64,000 nt of DNA from Pollenia angustigena (Eukaryota; Arthropoda; Insecta; Diptera; Polleniidae), in NCBI GenBank assembly GCA_930367215.1, contig OV884059.1, positions 249,177,803 through 249,241,802 of the forward strand. Reading direction: 5' to 3'. Below are positions 11,401-21,808 of this stretch, in pieces. A model generated the notes under the pieces. It was not told the origin of the DNA. It saw only the letters and a program-made list of their open reading frames with translations, and did no database searches. The position numbers and the translations under genes are program-made. Position 1 is the stretch's first letter, and each line of letters opens with the position of its first letter.

Positions 11401-11431
11401 TAGGTTAGGTTAGGTTAGGTTAGGTTAGGTT
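11401..11431. repeat. (TTAGG)n run at the 3' end of the LOA-like element
   Basis: About five to six TTAGG units, the ancestral insect telomere repeat. On the element's strand it reads as a (CCTAA)n 3' tail. Non-LTR elements often end in short simple repeats, so this is most simply a 3' tail rather than a telomere. Confidence 0.75.
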
Positions 11432-11602
11432 AAGAAGGGTTGTGTGCCCACAGGCACACCTCCACTCGGAGACCGAATACGATCCATTGTGATTCCCTTC
11501 AATGAAAATATGAAGTAAGAGATAGAGATAAGAGGAAGTGAAAAATAGAGAACAGGAAGTAAGATATAGACAGAAAATTAGAAAGTAGGAACAATACCCC
11601 CC

Positions 11603-12022
11603 TTACAGTCCCCTCAACAGAAACAGCCGCGTTATTTCCCTGACAAACCCCAGTATATTGGCCGGATTACATCCAGCTATGCACCCCAGTTCGTCGTGAA
11701 ACCTATCTCCTAGCCACTTCAGTCTGAGACCCTGCATCCTAGGACAATGGCACAGTACATGCTCGATCGTCTCTAGCTCTTCCGAATCCTCGCATAGCCT
11801 GCAGAAGTCCGGTATGGCGTTGTCCCATCTGCCCGCAAAAGCCCTGACAGGACAATGACCCGTCAAGAACCCTATAAGAGTTCTGAGACTACCCCTTTCC
11901 AATCCCAGTAGAACCCTGGTTGCCCCCGCGTCCAATTTGGGCCATAGTGCCCTAGACACCCTGCAATCCATTCTGCCCCTCCAGGATCGGTTAACGTCAT
12001 CTCGGAATTTCTCCCGTATCAC
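11603..12022 (-). pseudogene. ORF2 C-terminal domain of the LOA-like element
   Basis: Follows the RNase H domain but in another frame. It contains a Leu/Arg-rich helix segment (LLGLERGSLRTLIGFLTGHCPV) and a Cys-His cluster, CRLCEDSEELETIEHVLCHC, of the zinc-knuckle type usual at the end of I/R1/LOA-group ORF2 proteins. It probably helps bind the element RNA at the target. The break from RNase H lies near 12,025-12,047. The stop codon is followed by a purine-rich 3' UTR. Confidence 0.7.
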
Positions 12023-12047
12023 CCCATAGTAGTAGCATATGGGGGTT

Positions 12048-12605
12048 TTACCCCCTGTCCCCCACCACTAAGTCGAGACCCGAACCCCCTCTCGCGAGTT
12101 CGTCCGCCACCTCATTCCCATCAACCATGCAGTGTCCTGGTACCCAACACAGCCTCACGTTGAATGACCCCATGAGTTCCCTAAGAGCGCTCCTACACCG
12201 CGCAACCAGGCATGATCGCACCGTATGGCTGCTCAATGCCCGAAGCACCGCGTGACTATCGACGTAAATTGTCACCTCAGATCCACCCACGATGTGATCC
12301 AGTATCACCTCCGTCGCCCTCCAGATCGCTAGGATCTCAGCCTGGAAGACACTGCACTCATCAGGGAGTCTGAATGACCTTTTTACCTCGGTGTCCGCGA
12401 TATAAACACCGGCACCAGTGCCGGTTTCCATCTTGGATCCATCCGTAAATACTGCCCACCCCTCAAACAGTCCATTGGATCCACTCCAATTTTCCCTATC
12501 CGGGAACTCTACTGGTGGTGTTGCACCGAAGTCCAGGGTCATAGTCTTGTGATCCGAAATTCCCTCGAGAATAATACCTTGATCAAGCAGACCCATCTCG
12601 TACAA
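12048..12605 (-). pseudogene. RNase H domain of the LOA-like ORF2
   Basis: About 185 codons holding a complete-looking RNase HI fold: FTDGSK (first Asp), QAEILAI (Glu), YVDSHAVLRAL (second Asp) and WVPGHCMVDGNEVADELA (late His and Asp). It removes the RNA strand after target-primed reverse transcription in this group. It joins the upstream ORF2 part only after a deletion that removed the RT palm, so it is not translated as part of an intact ORF2. Confidence 0.8.
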
Positions 12606-12633
12606 AATTCTCGTGTGATCGTCCCGCCTAGGT

Positions 12634-14190
12634 CTAACTAAAGAAGACTCTAATAGGTCTGAAATCCCCCGGTTTTGAGTGGCCTGCTTTACCAGCCTTG
12701 GGTATGAAAATCACCCTGACCTCTCTCCACCCCCTAGGCAGATACCTCCTACTGAGGCATTTCCTAAATATATCCACCAGCAGAAATGATGCATCGTCCG
12801 GGATGTTGCAAAGCATAGCCGGAAAAATACCATCCGGACCCGGTGATTTATATGGGTCGAAAGTATTGACCGCCCACGCCAGCTTCTCCCTTGTGACCAT
12901 TTCATCGACGCAAGCGGAAGTATGATCCGATGTCACGGACATGACGTCCCATTGACCGTCCTCCATACCACCGGTTTCCCTGCACCAGGGAAAGTGCGTC
13001 TCCATAAGTAAGGTTAGGGTCTCAGAGCTAGACTCAGTCCATGAGCCGTCATTCCTTTGGATGTAACCCAGGGCCTTAGGATCCTTAGATAAAATCCGTC
13101 GGAATCTTGACAGCTCGTTGACATTATCGATGGACGCACAAAATTGCCTCCGCGATAGTCGCTTTGCTCTCTTCAGATTCGCCTTATACCTGTTGAACTG
13201 CACCCTGTGATTGTTCCAATCCTCTGGTGCTCTAGTAAGCTTGGCCCTATTAAACAGTCCCCTCACCGCAGATCTTTGAACATGAAGTTCCCTGGTCCAC
13301 CATTTAGGCTGTTTTCGCCTACCCGGAAACGTAACCGGGCAGGACTGCTCATAGCTTTCCCTTAGAAGATGAGTGAACCTATTCACCACCCCCTCCAGAT
13401 CCGTCGGCAGCAAGTCGCCCAAGGCCTCATGCGCCAACCCAGTTCGGACCCCTTCCTTGAAGGAGTCCCATTTTGTCCCCCTCGGGTTCCTGAATGGAGG
13501 AGCCCTAGGTAGGTCAAAATTCAGTGTGAAGGTAATACGACTATGGTCTGAAAAAGTACAGTCCGTTGCCACCCTCCAATCAACAACAATTTGCTCGTCA
13601 CGGTTTACTAATGTCAGATCTATCACTGCCTGCCTATCTTTATTTCTGAACGTCGGCGTGTTACCCATATTACAGATAATAAGATTGTTAGTAGTTATAA
13701 AATCAAACATTAACTCACCTCTTTTATTAATATCGGCACTCCCCCATTGGCTGTGATGAGCATTGGCATCGCAGCCCAACACAAGGATTGCACCTCTCCT
13801 CCTTGCATATGCCGTGAGTTGCCGCACCTCTGCACCCGGAGGGTCCAACCCCTCATATGGCATATACACCGAGGCCAGTGTAAGCGTACGCTTCCCTTTG
13901 GCCTCTCCATTTATAACGGTCAAGTCACCGCACCTGAAAGAGTGAGATATGAGAAAATTCAATTCACTTCTCGCTAGTATACACGTTCTTACCTTGTCCT
14001 CTGTGGACGGGACAAACAGAGTGTATCCCGCAACCCTTAAACCGCAAACCTTATTTTTATTTATCCAAGGTTCTTGGATAAGGGCTACGTCCGTCCGAGT
14101 ACTGGAGAGGAAGGTTACAAGTTCGGCCGAGGCTGATTCACAATGGTGCAGGTTTATCTGCACCACTAACAGCCTCTTTGGTCCTGTCAT
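12634..14190 (-). pseudogene. ORF2 endonuclease and RT N-terminus of the LOA-like element
   Basis: 518 open codons. Residues about 1-220 form an apurinic-type endonuclease: VQINLHHC, LIQEPW (catalytic Glu), VLGCDANAHHSQWG, then TFSDHSRI. A linker with basic helices follows and then the first RT blocks (YKSPGPDGIFP, and FIPKAGKAG leading into GDFRPI). After GDFRPI the frame runs into unrelated residues and stops, about 30 bases before the RNase H part. So the RT fingers end, palm and thumb, including the catalytic YxDD, are deleted. The start codon lies 38 bases after ORF1. Confidence 0.85.
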
Positions 14191-14228
14191 GCTTCGGATA
14201 CCGAAACCTAACGTTACCTAAACCGAAC

Positions 14229-15830
14229 CTAACAACCCCCCCCCACCTCCTCCAAGAATTCCATGGACTTCCGATCGATTGCGAAACGGAAGTCCTTGCC
14301 GGTATTCTCCTTACACACCAGTGAGGTCACTAGCCTCCATTGGTCAGTAAGAAGCCTACTATTTTGGTTGCCCAATACTGCCAGTATAGTTTCCACCTTG
14401 CGTACGGGGGGTGGAATCCACACTGTCACTATGGACCTAATTGGCAAGTCGGAGGCTTGTATGACTTCAAACCTTGCCCCCGGGTTAATATCGCCGCATT
14501 TGCCAATTGTGGTTCTTAAGAATTCCAATGAATTCTTGTTACCACAGTTGACAACCTTGACTCCTTTATCCCAGTCCGCACCATTGAAGGATACGTCCCC
14601 CTCCTTGCCTTTAAAAACTGCCAGCTCGTCGATAAGCCTAGCCTCTACTAGCTGCCATAGCTCAGCACTGATCCTCCCATCCGGATCATTCCGATCTATG
14701 ACAGCCACCTGCAGATGACCTTCCAGGCTCGTCGACTTCTTCATTCTTTTATTCAATGGGGAAGGCTGATCATCCCCAGATCTGACCCTCTTAATGGTTT
14801 CCTTATTGGAGCCCTTAGGAGCTTCAGCCGGAGATGTACCAGCCCTCTTCACTGTGCTCGGTGACTTCGGTACGACTGGTTTTGAAGGCCCGTTCCTGCC
14901 CGCACCTTTTCCCCTAGTGACCCCCTTACGAGAGCCACTAGAGAAGTCGGACGGAGGATTACCAGCCTTCTTCCCCGTGTTCGCTGCCTTAGCCACTTTG
15001 CTTCCTTTCTTGGGTATCGCCCCCTTATCCTCCGCAGCTCGTTCCGAAGACATAAGCGCTTTGGTCACCGGGGCAACCCCTCCTTCCTCTATCTCTCCAC
15101 GGCAGGTTGACGACGCCACCGGCCCTGTACTCTTTTGAGTAGTTTCCGGGTCGGCGACCTCGTTCACCTGCTTTCTCCAAGGATAGGGCCAACCGAGCAC
15201 GGTACTGACAGGGCCGTAAATTCTTTCGAATTTAGCGACGCTTTGTCGGTGCCTTCTCAGAAGGTGCCTATCCCTCGCGGAGAACGTTGAAGGATCTCTC
15301 TTCGCCATCTTGTCCAGATATGCAAGAGAGCTCCTTGTTCCATTCTGCGCCTTCTCCTCCTTCGTTCGGCTGGAGTTCTTAATATCTCGTGGAGGGGCGC
15401 TTGGCTCGTCCTCCACGGCGTCCTGCTGAACAATTTGTGGAAAAGCTTCTCCCGAGTGCCCCCTCTGATGTCCCCTGGCCTCACAGATAAGAGTGGCAGG
15501 CTCTGCAGTCTGACTGTGAGCTGATATATCAATATCAAGCTCCGTGTCAGAGAGCAGAGTCAACCTCTCTAACCCCTGAGTAGCCCCGGTTTCACCACAG
15601 GAGTCACCCGATAGTGCCAGAAGACTATCCACATATAGGTCGGTCAGTACCTGTCTCTCCTGCTTAATTATGTTCTCATGAACAGTCAAGAGGGTACTCT
15701 CCGACTCAGAGACCGTGACGTCCGACTGATCCTGGTCAATCTCGTCCGTCGTGTCCTCATTTTCCGTTTTATTTATGCTTGTTATAGTTTTTGTTTTTGT
15801 TTTTAAAATTGGCTTCATTTTTGTTCCCAC
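14229..15830 (-). CDS. ORF1 protein of the LOA-like element (DUF4780-like)
   Basis: An intact 533-codon ORF. The first 300 residues are acidic, then Ser/Thr/Lys-rich and low in complexity. The last 160 or so residues resemble DUF4780, with a Trp-containing start (ELWQLVEARLIDEL), a middle FEVIQASDLPI and an end with NSRLLTDQWRLV and FAIDRKSMEFL. ORF1 proteins of this group coat element RNA. No CCHC knuckles are visible. The ORF ends 38 bases before ORF2, which suggests re-initiation. Compare the broken homologue at 2,403-3,721. Confidence 0.75.
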   Translation of the reverse strand: MGTKMKPILKTKTKTITSINKTENEDTTDEIDQDQSDVTVSESESTLLTVHENIIKQERQVLTDLYVDSLLALSGDSCGETGATQGLERLTLLSDTELDIDISAHSQTAEPATLICEARGHQRGHSGEAFPQIVQQDAVEDEPSAPPRDIKNSSRTKEEKAQNGTRSSLAYLDKMAKRDPSTFSARDRHLLRRHRQSVAKFERIYGPVSTVLGWPYPWRKQVNEVADPETTQKSTGPVASSTCRGEIEEGGVAPVTKALMSSERAAEDKGAIPKKGSKVAKAANTGKKAGNPPSDFSSGSRKGVTRGKGAGRNGPSKPVVPKSPSTVKRAGTSPAEAPKGSNKETIKRVRSGDDQPSPLNKRMKKSTSLEGHLQVAVIDRNDPDGRISAELWQLVEARLIDELAVFKGKEGDVSFNGADWDKGVKVVNCGNKNSLEFLRTTIGKCGDINPGARFEVIQASDLPIRSIVTVWIPPPVRKVETILAVLGNQNSRLLTDQWRLVTSLVCKENTGKDFRFAIDRKSMEFLEEVGGGC

Positions 15831-16327
15831 GAGTAGGCTCGTTCAGACGGACCGTACCACGCAGTGACGGCGTGCGTGGACTAGGCAACTAACATACAAC
15901 AGCGCTTTGCCCTGACGCTGAGGGGAGCTGTTAACGACTAGTTTCTTTACGCACTAACTAGCCACACAGGACCTCGGTACTGCTACCAACCACGTTGTCC
16001 TTAAAAGTGCATATTTCGCGCCCCAACCACTGGTAAAGCCCCCACCTTGCAAGGAGCGAACCCATGGGTTGGCACGCCATGCTATATGTACTGCTAATGT
16101 ACCGGAAGTGTACCATTCACCACCGCCTCATTATCTTGACAAGATGAGTAACCATTAGTTGCACACCCCTTCAGTGTTCACGACCTCCCGCGAAGACGCA
16201 TTCATCACATACATCATCCCAAGAGATCAGAACCGTAGAGTGCACTTAAGCCCTCGCATCTCGACAAGATTGTTACCCAGGCGAGGGAAAACATAAGTGT
16301 ACCAAGCCAAGCTGTTCTAGGTATGCA

Positions 16328-16567
16328 ATGAACAAATTGATTATAGAAAATTTGGGAGATCTTACCAAATATCCATGGAGAAATATGTCTGCAACAGTTC
16401 ATAAAATCCTTTATCAAGGAGAGGATGTCATTAGGCATTATTTAGAATCACTAGGAGATCTGTCAGAGGAAGCCCAGGAAAAAAGGAACAAAGATTTTAT
16501 AGGGAGCACAATACCAGAAAAATGTCAAGAGATTTTTTTTCAATGGAAAGTAGAACATAGGGACTAA
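16328..16567 (+). pseudogene. Fragment of an insect transposon-associated protein (LSEEAQEKRNKDF motif)
   Basis: A 79-codon ORF with ATVHKILYQG, a hydrophobic patch and GDLSEEAQEKRNKDF. I recall very similar stretches (SATVHKVLVHG...LSEEAQEARNKDFK) in long uncharacterised transposon-linked proteins of many arthropods. Only this part is present; no catalytic domain is seen on either side. It begins just beyond the 5' end of the LOA-like element, so that element may have landed in it. The function is unknown and the family is from memory. Confidence 0.45.
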
Positions 16568-18836
16568 GATGAAGTAGCAAAAGGGCTGCTACAGGACAGA
16601 GGTAATACAAAACCAAATATGGAATATTTTGAGGCAATTTTCCAACCGTAGATATAATAAACTTTTATTGTTATTTAAGCAAAAAATATGTTTTTTGTCC
16701 TTATAGTTATTTAAATAAAAAAGAAAATAAACATTTAATAATTTACACTTATTTATTTTTTTAATCTAAAAAGTATTAATGTAGAAACCTATTCACAAAA
16801 TGATCATAGGTATTATTACAGGCCTATGCATTTTTTTTTTAAAGGTATAGTGGTATATACGAGGCGAATGTATATGCATAAAGCTAATACGCATACGCAT
16901 TTGTTCTTTCGCTGATAAAAAAATATTTTCTCCAGAAATATATAAAAATGTTTATATTCTGCGAAAGAAAACATTATGAGTATGCTTGTAGAAGCAATTT
17001 TTAGTCAGTTTGACATTTTTACTCCCATATGCCCTATTTCAAATCAAATTTTTCAAAAAAAAAAAAAAATTAATTTGAGTAAAAAATTCTAATAATTCAA
17101 CAGACCGATTTTTATACAATTAGAACAGTTATGTTTTCTTATATGTCCATTATTTTCTAGAAAATTGCCGTTTTCCTTTTTTGAACAAAAAAAAAAAAAT
17201 TTAAAGCCGTTTTCCGGGATTGGGAATTTGGGTATTTCTTAATCAAAACTTTTTAATCTACATAACTGCCAAAATTCTTTATGATACCTTTATTCATGTT
17301 AGATTTATAGAATTTCAAACATTAAAATTATTATTAATATAGTGTAAGTGAATAAAAGGCCTTTCAATATGAGTAAAAATAACAATTTTAAGGTTTGAAA
17401 TACTATAAATCTGACATGAACAAAGATATATTAATGAAATTTATCAGTTATGTAGTTCTTAAAACAGTGGGCTGAAAAACATCCCACTTTTTTAATAAAA
17501 AATACCATAATTCACAATCTCAATCATTAGCATTTTCATACTAAATGCTAAAAAACATCAAAAGTTCAACTTTGACCTTTAATTTCTCAACAACTACTGA
17601 ACCGATTTTGACAAAATTAAAACTGTAAAAAAGTCCAAGAAGTCTTCTCTCATGCAAAATTAGCTCTATCGGTTCAAAAGTTACAGATTTTTGGCCGATG
17701 AAAAACGATTTTCAGCCACTGTGCGTCGAACACTGGGGATTTTTGTATGGAGGTGAGGAAAAAAATATATTTGTCAAAAAATATAATGATTTCACCACAA
17801 ACTTAGTTTTATTTGGTGGGGTGTCACAAAGCCAAGTCCCATTCCATTGAGACATAAGGGCATATGCCATACATTTTTTCCGTAAAATGAGACATAAAGC
17901 CATATTTTTGATAATGATTGTATTTCCCCCTATTTCATGTAGAAAATGCTTTGTTGTTTCATGTCGCCCTGTTTTATGTCAAAAATGGCGGTATGAACTA
18001 AGTCCCCAATGAATTATCTCCCCAAACCCAAAATGAACTAAGCCCCTAAATTTGGGGACGTCGTTCATTTATGGAAAAAACCCGAAAAAGCTACGCTAAC
18101 TAGAGCTTCTCTGCATAAAAGGCTCTGCATAATATGCAACATTGTCAATTATGAAAACAACTCGTAGATTTTACAAGAAAAATAGAAGAAAACAATTAGA
18201 TACAGTTTAAAGCAATTAATTAATATAATTTTTAATAGTTTTTGCTATGTTAGATAGAGCCTTTTGCGTTTTAGGTGACGACATATAGCTTTTAAAAGTG
18301 AATCAAAACATCATGAAACAGGAACAAAGAAAAAACATAATAAAATTACAACTTGACTCATCCCATAAAAAATAATTTCTGAAGTAGATAACAATAATTT
18401 GTTAGTTTTTACAAATTTATGGGTAATTTTGATCAAATTGGGTCGTTCGTAGCACAGTGTAGTTTTTTTGCTTGACGAATATCTCTGACATATGCTTTGG
18501 TTTAAATGTTCTAATTTACTGTTTGCCGCTGACGACCAGAAAATTGCAAAGATAAATAAAAATAACTAATAGCAATCAAAAGCAAACAATAAACTATTAT
18601 CTCTAAGGACTTGGTAAGATAAAATCTACTTTAATCTACTAGTAAGTACATACTTACATATATGTAACAGTCAGAACTATCACAAGTAGTTACCAAGATA
18701 TTGCGATAGTCATCGGTCAAGAGACATGTAAATTCTGCGATAAGAAATTAACTTAAATGACAGACAGAAAATAGATTGTGTTGTTAAAATGGGCCAAACT
18801 AATACTTCAATTTGAAGATGTAGACCATTGGAATAG
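16568..18836. other. AT-rich spacer upstream of the kinase-like exon
   Basis: No gene recognised. It contains an imperfect hairpin of about 215 bases (about 17,255-17,335 against 17,379-17,470). It also holds repeated phrases such as GAACTAAGCCCC near 17,995-18,060, and several A-runs. The ORF at 17,712-17,903 has no family features. Confidence 0.45.
17255..17470. repeat. Imperfect inverted repeat (hairpin)
   Basis: The left arm (with CTACATAACTG, CATGTTAGATTTATAG and TTTCAAACATTAAAATT) is mirrored by the right arm with about 80% identity by eye. The loop is about 40 bases. It is probably the body of an old MITE; I see no clean target duplication. Confidence 0.55.
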
Positions 18837-18845
18837 TATATAAAA
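18837..18845 (+). promoter_or_regulatory. TATA box of the EcKinase-like gene
   Basis: TATATAAAA lies about 130 bases before the ATG at 18,976, leaving room for a start site near 18,867 and a leader of about 110 bases. Inferred from position only. Confidence 0.5.
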
Positions 18846-18975
18846 TCCAATAAGACGGCAAAACAAATTTATTTATTAAGTACAATTTAAGTTATTCGAA
18901 CGTTTAATTGCAAACTTACGACGTTAATACTTAATAATTTGTTTTTACAATCCTTAAATCAAGGAACTACTTATC

Positions 18976-19331
18976 ATGATTTTAGAAAATAATTTCGAGC
19001 CACCCTCATACTTAAACAAGGATTTTTTCAAAACTGCATTAGAGGACGGCTTACGCGAAAAATGTATTGAAATTAAGAAAATTATTTTTGCTGAGGCAAC
19101 AGGCGGTGGAGAAAATTATTGCAGCAAAATTTATCGTGTTAAAGGATTTTACCGCAGCAGTAGATACCAGTTTGACGAGGAAATATCACTGATTGTTAAA
19201 AGCATTGTGATTACACCAGCCACACAATTTTTAGAAGAACTATCTGTATTCTTCAAAGAGAAGATATTTTATTTAGATGTTTTGGGAAAATTGGAATTAT
19301 TGATTGTTGACGGTTCTAAATTTGGAGCAAA
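18976..19331 (+). CDS. Ecdysteroid-kinase-like (EcKinase/CHK-like) gene, first exon only
   Basis: The only host-like protein-coding sequence seen. It encodes about 118 residues: PSYLNKDFFKTALEDGL at the start, then a glycine-loop region (AEATGGGENYCSKIYRV), a lysine-containing strand (LIVKS) and FKEKIFYLDVLGKLELL, ending FGAK. This order matches the N-lobe of insect EcKinase/CHK-like small-molecule kinases, which phosphorylate ecdysteroids or xenobiotics. The full family length is about 400 residues, so most is missing. A consensus donor, GTAAGT at 19,332, splits codon 119 after two bases (phase 2), and FGAK is where the family normally continues with a Cys-Tyr run. I find no downstream exon on plus in this window. 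It has no frameshift, but it could still be a relic. Confidence 0.75.
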
Positions 19332-19337
19332 GTAAGT
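19332..19337 (+). promoter_or_regulatory. 5' splice donor GTAAGT
   Basis: A perfect consensus donor directly at the end of the conserved exon sequence; the frame meets a stop within it, which supports splicing. Confidence 0.65.
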
Positions 19338-19610
19338 GCATCTTTCAGCGTCGCTAAAGGTAAAAAGGATATGTATAAAAAAAATTAATTTAATAACTGT
19401 TCGAAACAGCGAGAATGGAAAACAAGCGAAAATGTTTTAAAAACAAACAAATTTATACAAACACAATGTTTGTGCAGTGCTAAGTTTTTATTTGAAGAAA
19501 AATGTTTTTGCGGTATTATAATTTCAATTGCAAAAGCGTGTTATAGAAAATAGTACAGACATACAAACATATACGGAGTAGTCTTAAAAATACTTCATAC
19601 TCCCAGAGGA

Positions 19611-19870
19611 TAAGTTTTGAAATCGTTTGAAATGGAAAACATGTCGTTTAGACCGAATCGACCTCCATACAAAAATAAAAGTTGTGGCAGTTACCCCTAG
19701 AATTTAAGATATGTCAATGAAGTTTCTAAACAAGGAAATCAATTTTTTCCACGCCCCCAAATACAGCCCTTTTGGTTGTTTATATGTAGCGCTGCCATTT
19801 TAAGTCCGTGGCTTCATGTTTGCCTTTGGTGACTTTTTAATCCGACATCAAATCTCGGATCCTTCGCCCA
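19611..19870. repeat. Dispersed repeat, mirrored near 25,990-26,110
   Basis: TTTTTTCCACGCCCCCAAAT and the following words (CAGCCCTTTTGG, then CATTTTAAGTC) recur in reverse complement at 26,042-26,110. The pair is about 6.2 kb apart. It could be the two ends of an old element or two copies of a dispersed repeat. Confidence 0.6.
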
Positions 19871-19896
19871 AATGTCCAATTTTTTTAGTATGTGTA

Positions 19897-21808
19897 GTAG
19901 ACTAATCGCATCTTGTATGGGATTTTTTTTTTTTTAATTTAATTGTTTGCGCTGCTTAAAATATGAGGTTTGTTGTAAGAAATCATGATCTAATTTTTCA
20001 GGTCAATCCGACGGTGCCTAGCCGTGCCGGGTGGGGCCCAAAGTTCCCCATATTATAAAAAAAAACATATTTGCTATCAGATCATTATAGTTATACTAGT
20101 TGAAAAGCCGAAAATCAAAAATATGGCTTCGTTCGATGTTCCGCAGAGAAAGTACTTCAAGTGTGCGTAATTTCAGCTTCCTATGTCGTCAGATGGCTTC
20201 AGAAAGTTGCGGAAAGAATAGGACATACATGCAAACATCCTGACATACTAAGAAATTATATATTGTATAGATAGATTAACATATGTTCGCGCAACTTAAA
20301 AACGCTTTAGCATATTGAAAAACTAAAAAAAAACCGAAATTCCGCATTAAAATTTACTTTAAGAAAGGTAAAACGTTTTTCTTATATGCGCAGTCGTTTT
20401 AGAAACATAATTTTTTTCTGGAAAAAAAAATAGTTTTTTTATAAAAATTTCGGAATTTTTGTATTTAAAAATTCATAAAAAATTGAAAAATGCAGCTATG
20501 TTTCTAATTTTATGCAGACATATAAAAAACAACATTGCAAACAACAAGCTATAAATGATTAAAATCTGTAAACAACTTTTGATTTTATGTATTCACAAAA
20601 GATGTGAAGGTTTAATAAAATTCTTAAATTAATTCAAATTTTCCAGAAAAAAAAATTATGTTTCTAAAACGACTGCGCATATAAGAAAAACGTTTTACCT
20701 TTCTTAAAGTAAATTTTATTGCGGAATTTCGGTTTTTTTAGTTTTTCAATAAACTAAAGCGTTTTTGAGTTACGCGAACATATGTTGTGCAACCTCCTTA
20801 ATTTTCAAAATAACGGTATATCTCGAAAACCAAAGCCAACATAAAGAAAAAAGTTTTAACCTTCTTAAAGTAAATTTTATTGCGGAATTTCGGTTTTTTT
20901 ACTTTTTCAATAAACTAAAGCGTTTTTGAGTTACGCGAACATATGTTGTGCAACCTCCTTAATTTTCAAAATAACGGTATATCTCTAAAACCAAAGCCAA
21001 CATAAAGAAAAAAGTTTCAACTTTCTTAAAGTAAATTTTATTGCGGAATTTCGGTTTTTTTTAGTTTTTCAATAAGCTAAAGCGTTTTTGAGTTACGCGA
21101 ACATATGTTGTGCAACCTCCTTAATTTTCAAAATAACGGTATATCTCGAAAACCAAAGCCAACATAAAGAAAAAAGTTTTAACCTTCTTAAAGTAAATTT
21201 TATTGCGGAATTTCGGTTTTTTTACTTTTTCAATAAACTAAAGCGTTTTTGAGTTACGCGAACATATGTTGTGCAACCTCCTTCATTTTCGAAATAACAG
21301 TATATCTCGAAAACCAAAGCCAACATAAAGAAAAAAGTATTAACTTTCTTAAAGTAAATTTTATTGCGGAATTTCGGTTTTTTTTAGTTTTTCAATAAGC
21401 TAAAGCGTTTTTGAGTTGCGCGAACATACATATGTTAATCTATCTATACAATATATAATTTCTTAGTATGTCAGGATGTTTGCATGTATGTCCTATTCTT
21501 TCCGCAACTTTCTGAAGCCATCTGATGACATAGGAAGCTGAAATTTCGCACACTTGAAGTATTTTCTCTGCGGAAGATCGTAACGAAGCCATATTTTTGA
21601 TTTTCGGCTTTTCAACTAGTATAACTATAAAGATCTGATAGAAAAGATGTTTTTTTTTTATAATATGGGGAACTTTGGGCCCCACCCGGCACGGCTAGGC
21701 ACCGTCGGATTGACCTGAAAAATTAGATCATGATTTCTTACACCAAACCTCATATTTTAAGCAGCGCAAACAATTAAATTTAAAAAAAAAAAATTGCGAC
21801 CAGTCTAA
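19897..21808. mobile_element. Foldback-type element with long asymmetric inverted arms
   Basis: The left arm (19,897-20,430) is mirrored by the right arm (about 20,641-21,808), including CACCCGGCACGGCTAGGCAC near the outer parts, and outer tips GTAGACTAATCGCA and TGCGACCAGTCTA. The right arm is longer because a 161-bp unit is repeated in it. The loop (about 20,431-20,640) is AT-rich. There is no transposase, and no clear target duplication is visible. The ORF at 21,440-21,685 is a translation of the arm and is not a gene. Confidence 0.75.
20683..21430. repeat. 161-bp tandem repeats within the foldback arm
   Basis: CTTAAAGTAAATTTTATTGC recurs at 20,703, 20,864, 21,025, 21,187 and 21,348 (spacings 161, 161, 162, 161). 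Units are nearly identical and include GAGTTACGCGAACATATG. The left arm holds only one unit, so the array expanded on one side. A decayed relative lies at 43,381-43,530. Confidence 0.9.

Larger units (their letters stand above)
11401..16320 (-). mobile_element. LOA/I-like non-LTR retrotransposon with the RT core deleted
   Basis: Reading on minus: a 5' leader (about 15,831-16,320), ORF1 (14,229-15,830), ORF2 endonuclease and RT start (12,634-14,190), an RNase H domain (12,048-12,605), a C-terminal domain (11,603-12,022), a 3' UTR, then a (CCTAA)n tail. An RNase H downstream of RT and an ORF1 with DUF4780 point to the LOA/I group. It is GC-rich compared with its surroundings. The RT palm is missing, so this copy cannot move by itself. 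Confidence 0.8.

Noticed and set aside
11401..11431. Interstitial telomere
   Set aside because: Only five to six units, exactly at the 3' end of a retroelement.
13373..13756. 127-codon plus ORF and similar ORFs opposite the LOA-like element
   Set aside because: Antisense shadows of ORF1/ORF2.
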